From: Selenomonadaceae bacterium
GTDB lineage: Bacteria > Bacillota > Negativicutes > Selenomonadales > Selenomonadaceae
Assembly (NCBI GenBank): GCA_017484235.1
Contig: JAFUTM010000124.1
Span: 1 to 6,250 of the forward strand
Direction: 5' to 3'
DNA length: 6,250 nt
A program made the position numbers and the translations under genes. Positions 5,296-6,250 of this stretch are shown here, piece by piece. The notes below the pieces were generated by a model. It was given only the letters and a program-made list of their open reading frames with translations, had not been told where the DNA came from and made no database searches. Each line of letters begins with the position of its first letter. Positions within the stretch are counted from its first letter, which is position 1.

Positions 5296-6210
5296 TTATT
5301 CGCCAATTATTCGGACTTCTGGACTGAGCATAACGCCGTGTGCCTCGTAAACTCTACGCTTTACCTCATCAATCAATGACAATACATCGGCGGCCGTCGC
5401 GTGACCTGCATTGACAACGAAGCCGGCGTGCTTAGTAGAGACCATTGCGTCACCGACTCGAAGACCTTTTAAGCCCGTTTTGTCAATCAACGTACCGGCA
5501 AAATGACCTTCCGGCCGTTTAAATGTACTGCCGGCAGATGGATAATCCAAAGGTTGCTTGCTCTCGCGACGAGCAGTAAAATCGTCCATCTGATTTTTAA
5601 TTTCATCAGTGTTGCCATTTTGAAGCTGCAATTCAATTTCACAAATAGCATAACCATTCGTTTGAAAAATGCTGTGGCGATAGCCTAAATCCAACTCGTT
5701 AATATTAAATTCTTTAATGTCGCCAGTCTTGGAAACGGCAGTAACTTTTGAAACGACACTTTTCATTTCGCCGCCATAAGCTCCGGCATTCATAAACACT
5801 GCGCCGCCAATGCTGCCAGGTATTCCGATTGCAAACTCTAAACCGGAAAGCCCATTATCCGCAGCGAAATTTGATACATCTTTTAATTTAGCACCGGCCG
5901 CCGCGATGATTTTTGTATCTTCACTTTTAATGCCAGCAAATTGGCCGTTAAATTTAATCACTGCACCGCGAATGCCATTATCAAGAACTAGCACATTTGA
6001 ACCATTGCCAATGATCGTACAGGCAATTTGATTTTTATAAATTAACTTTAAGACATTTGCGACTTCTTCTACCGTTGATGGAAAAATCAGAATATCCGCC
6101 TTGCCACCAATTTTAAAAGTCGTATGCTCACTCATTGGCGCATCTAATATAAATTGATCCGGTTTTAATATATTTTGTAATTCAATTGAAAAACTTTCTT
6201 TCCAATTCAT
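5296..6210 (-). CDS. murB: UDP-N-acetylenolpyruvoylglucosamine reductase (MurB)
   Basis: MurB is a cytosolic FAD enzyme that uses NADPH to reduce UDP-GlcNAc-enolpyruvate to UDP-MurNAc, the second committed step of peptidoglycan precursor synthesis. The 304 residues hold an FAD-binding PCMH-type domain with TTFKIGGKAD (30-39), IIGNGSNVLV (66-75) and GIPGSIGGAVFMNAGAYGGE (129-148). The C-terminal MurB domain contains GYRHSIF (176-182), AGSTFKRP (226-233) and SPEVRIIG (296-303). Arg178, Ser228 and Glu298 fall at the known catalytic positions, Ser228 being the proton donor. The length fits the shorter Gram-positive type. The ATG at 6210 is the only upstream choice because an in-frame TAA lies at 6216-6214. 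There is no good Shine-Dalgarno sequence: the nearest AGGA is 15 bases away, so translation may depend on coupling to an upstream gene. pcrA follows after 29 bases. Confidence 0.96.
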   Translation of the reverse strand: MNWKESFSIELQNILKPDQFILDAPMSEHTTFKIGGKADILIFPSTVEEVANVLKLIYKNQIACTIIGNGSNVLVLDNGIRGAVIKFNGQFAGIKSEDTKIIAAAGAKLKDVSNFAADNGLSGLEFAIGIPGSIGGAVFMNAGAYGGEMKSVVSKVTAVSKTGDIKEFNINELDLGYRHSIFQTNGYAICEIELQLQNGNTDEIKNQMDDFTARRESKQPLDYPSAGSTFKRPEGHFAGTLIDKTGLKGLRVGDAMVSTKHAGFVVNAGHATAADVLSLIDEVKRRVYEAHGVMLSPEVRIIGE

Positions 6211-6213
6211 AGT

Positions 6214-6250
6214 TTAGTTCATCATTCCTAATCTCGTATGTTTAATCATA
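6214..6250 (-). CDS. Possible last codons of an unidentified upstream gene
   Basis: The frame that ends with TAA at 6216-6214 is the only minus-strand frame open to the window edge, and its last codons read MIKHTRLGMMN. The stop lies 3 bases before the murB ATG, in the same frame. That tight spacing, and the lack of a proper ribosome binding site for murB, fit an upstream gene translationally coupled to murB. Eleven codons are too few to prove coding or to name a product, and the stretch could equally be a leader. Confidence 0.25.
   Translation of the reverse strand, partial: MIKHTRLGMMN

Noticed and set aside
1..6250. Mobile element, CRISPR array, tRNA/rRNA gene or defence system
   Set aside because: No direct repeat array, terminal inverted repeats, transposase or integrase frame, or tRNA-like sequence was seen. 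About 95 percent of the window is occupied by core genes on one strand with short gaps.

Overview
The window is a compact stretch of an AT-rich bacterial chromosome in which every supported gene lies on the minus strand and is transcribed from high to low coordinates. Gene content and protein style point to the Bacillota (Firmicutes), probably Clostridia or Negativicutes. The signs are a PcrA-type UvrD helicase with a C-terminal Tudor-like tail, a short MurB without the extra C-terminal domain of the E. coli enzyme, a FabK flavoprotein enoyl reductase, a cysteine-rich DUF177/YceD protein beside L32, and strong AGGAGG-type ribosome binding sites. The phylum is a fairly safe inference; the class is a guess.

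In transcription order the layout is: the possible last codons of an unidentified gene (6250-6214); murB (6210-5296), peptidoglycan precursor synthesis; pcrA (5266-2906), DNA repair and replication helicase; a yceD/DUF177 gene (2875-2411); rpmF (2392-2216), ribosomal protein L32; a 140-base intergenic region holding an intrinsic-terminator-like hairpin; plsX (2075-1068) and fabK (1025-81), membrane lipid synthesis; and the first 20 codons of an unidentified gene (60-1). Apart from the rpmF-plsX region, gaps are 3 to 42 bases, so the genes are probably co-transcribed in one or two blocks.

The yceD-rpmF-plsX order is the widespread bacterial pairing of a ribosome-related module with phospholipid synthesis. 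PlsX makes acyl-phosphate from acyl-ACP for the first acylation of glycerol-3-phosphate, and FabK carries out the last step of each fatty acid elongation cycle, so these two genes form a functional pair. The fabH and acpP genes often found between or near them are absent here. MurB and PcrA are housekeeping genes with no direct biochemical link to the lipid genes.

Start sites were revised where an upstream in-frame codon overlaps or sits too close to the Shine-Dalgarno sequence: fabK, plsX, rpmF and pcrA all begin 2 to 10 codons inside the longest reading frame.

The most interesting signals are regulatory. A terminator-like hairpin lies directly before the plsX ribosome binding site with no room for a promoter after it, and its 3' arm can alternatively pair with that ribosome binding site. 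In addition, a near-consensus sigma-A promoter has its -10 box overlapping the yceD start codon. I see no mobile element, CRISPR array, RNA gene or defence system, and no new multi-gene system; this is mainly ordinary core genome.
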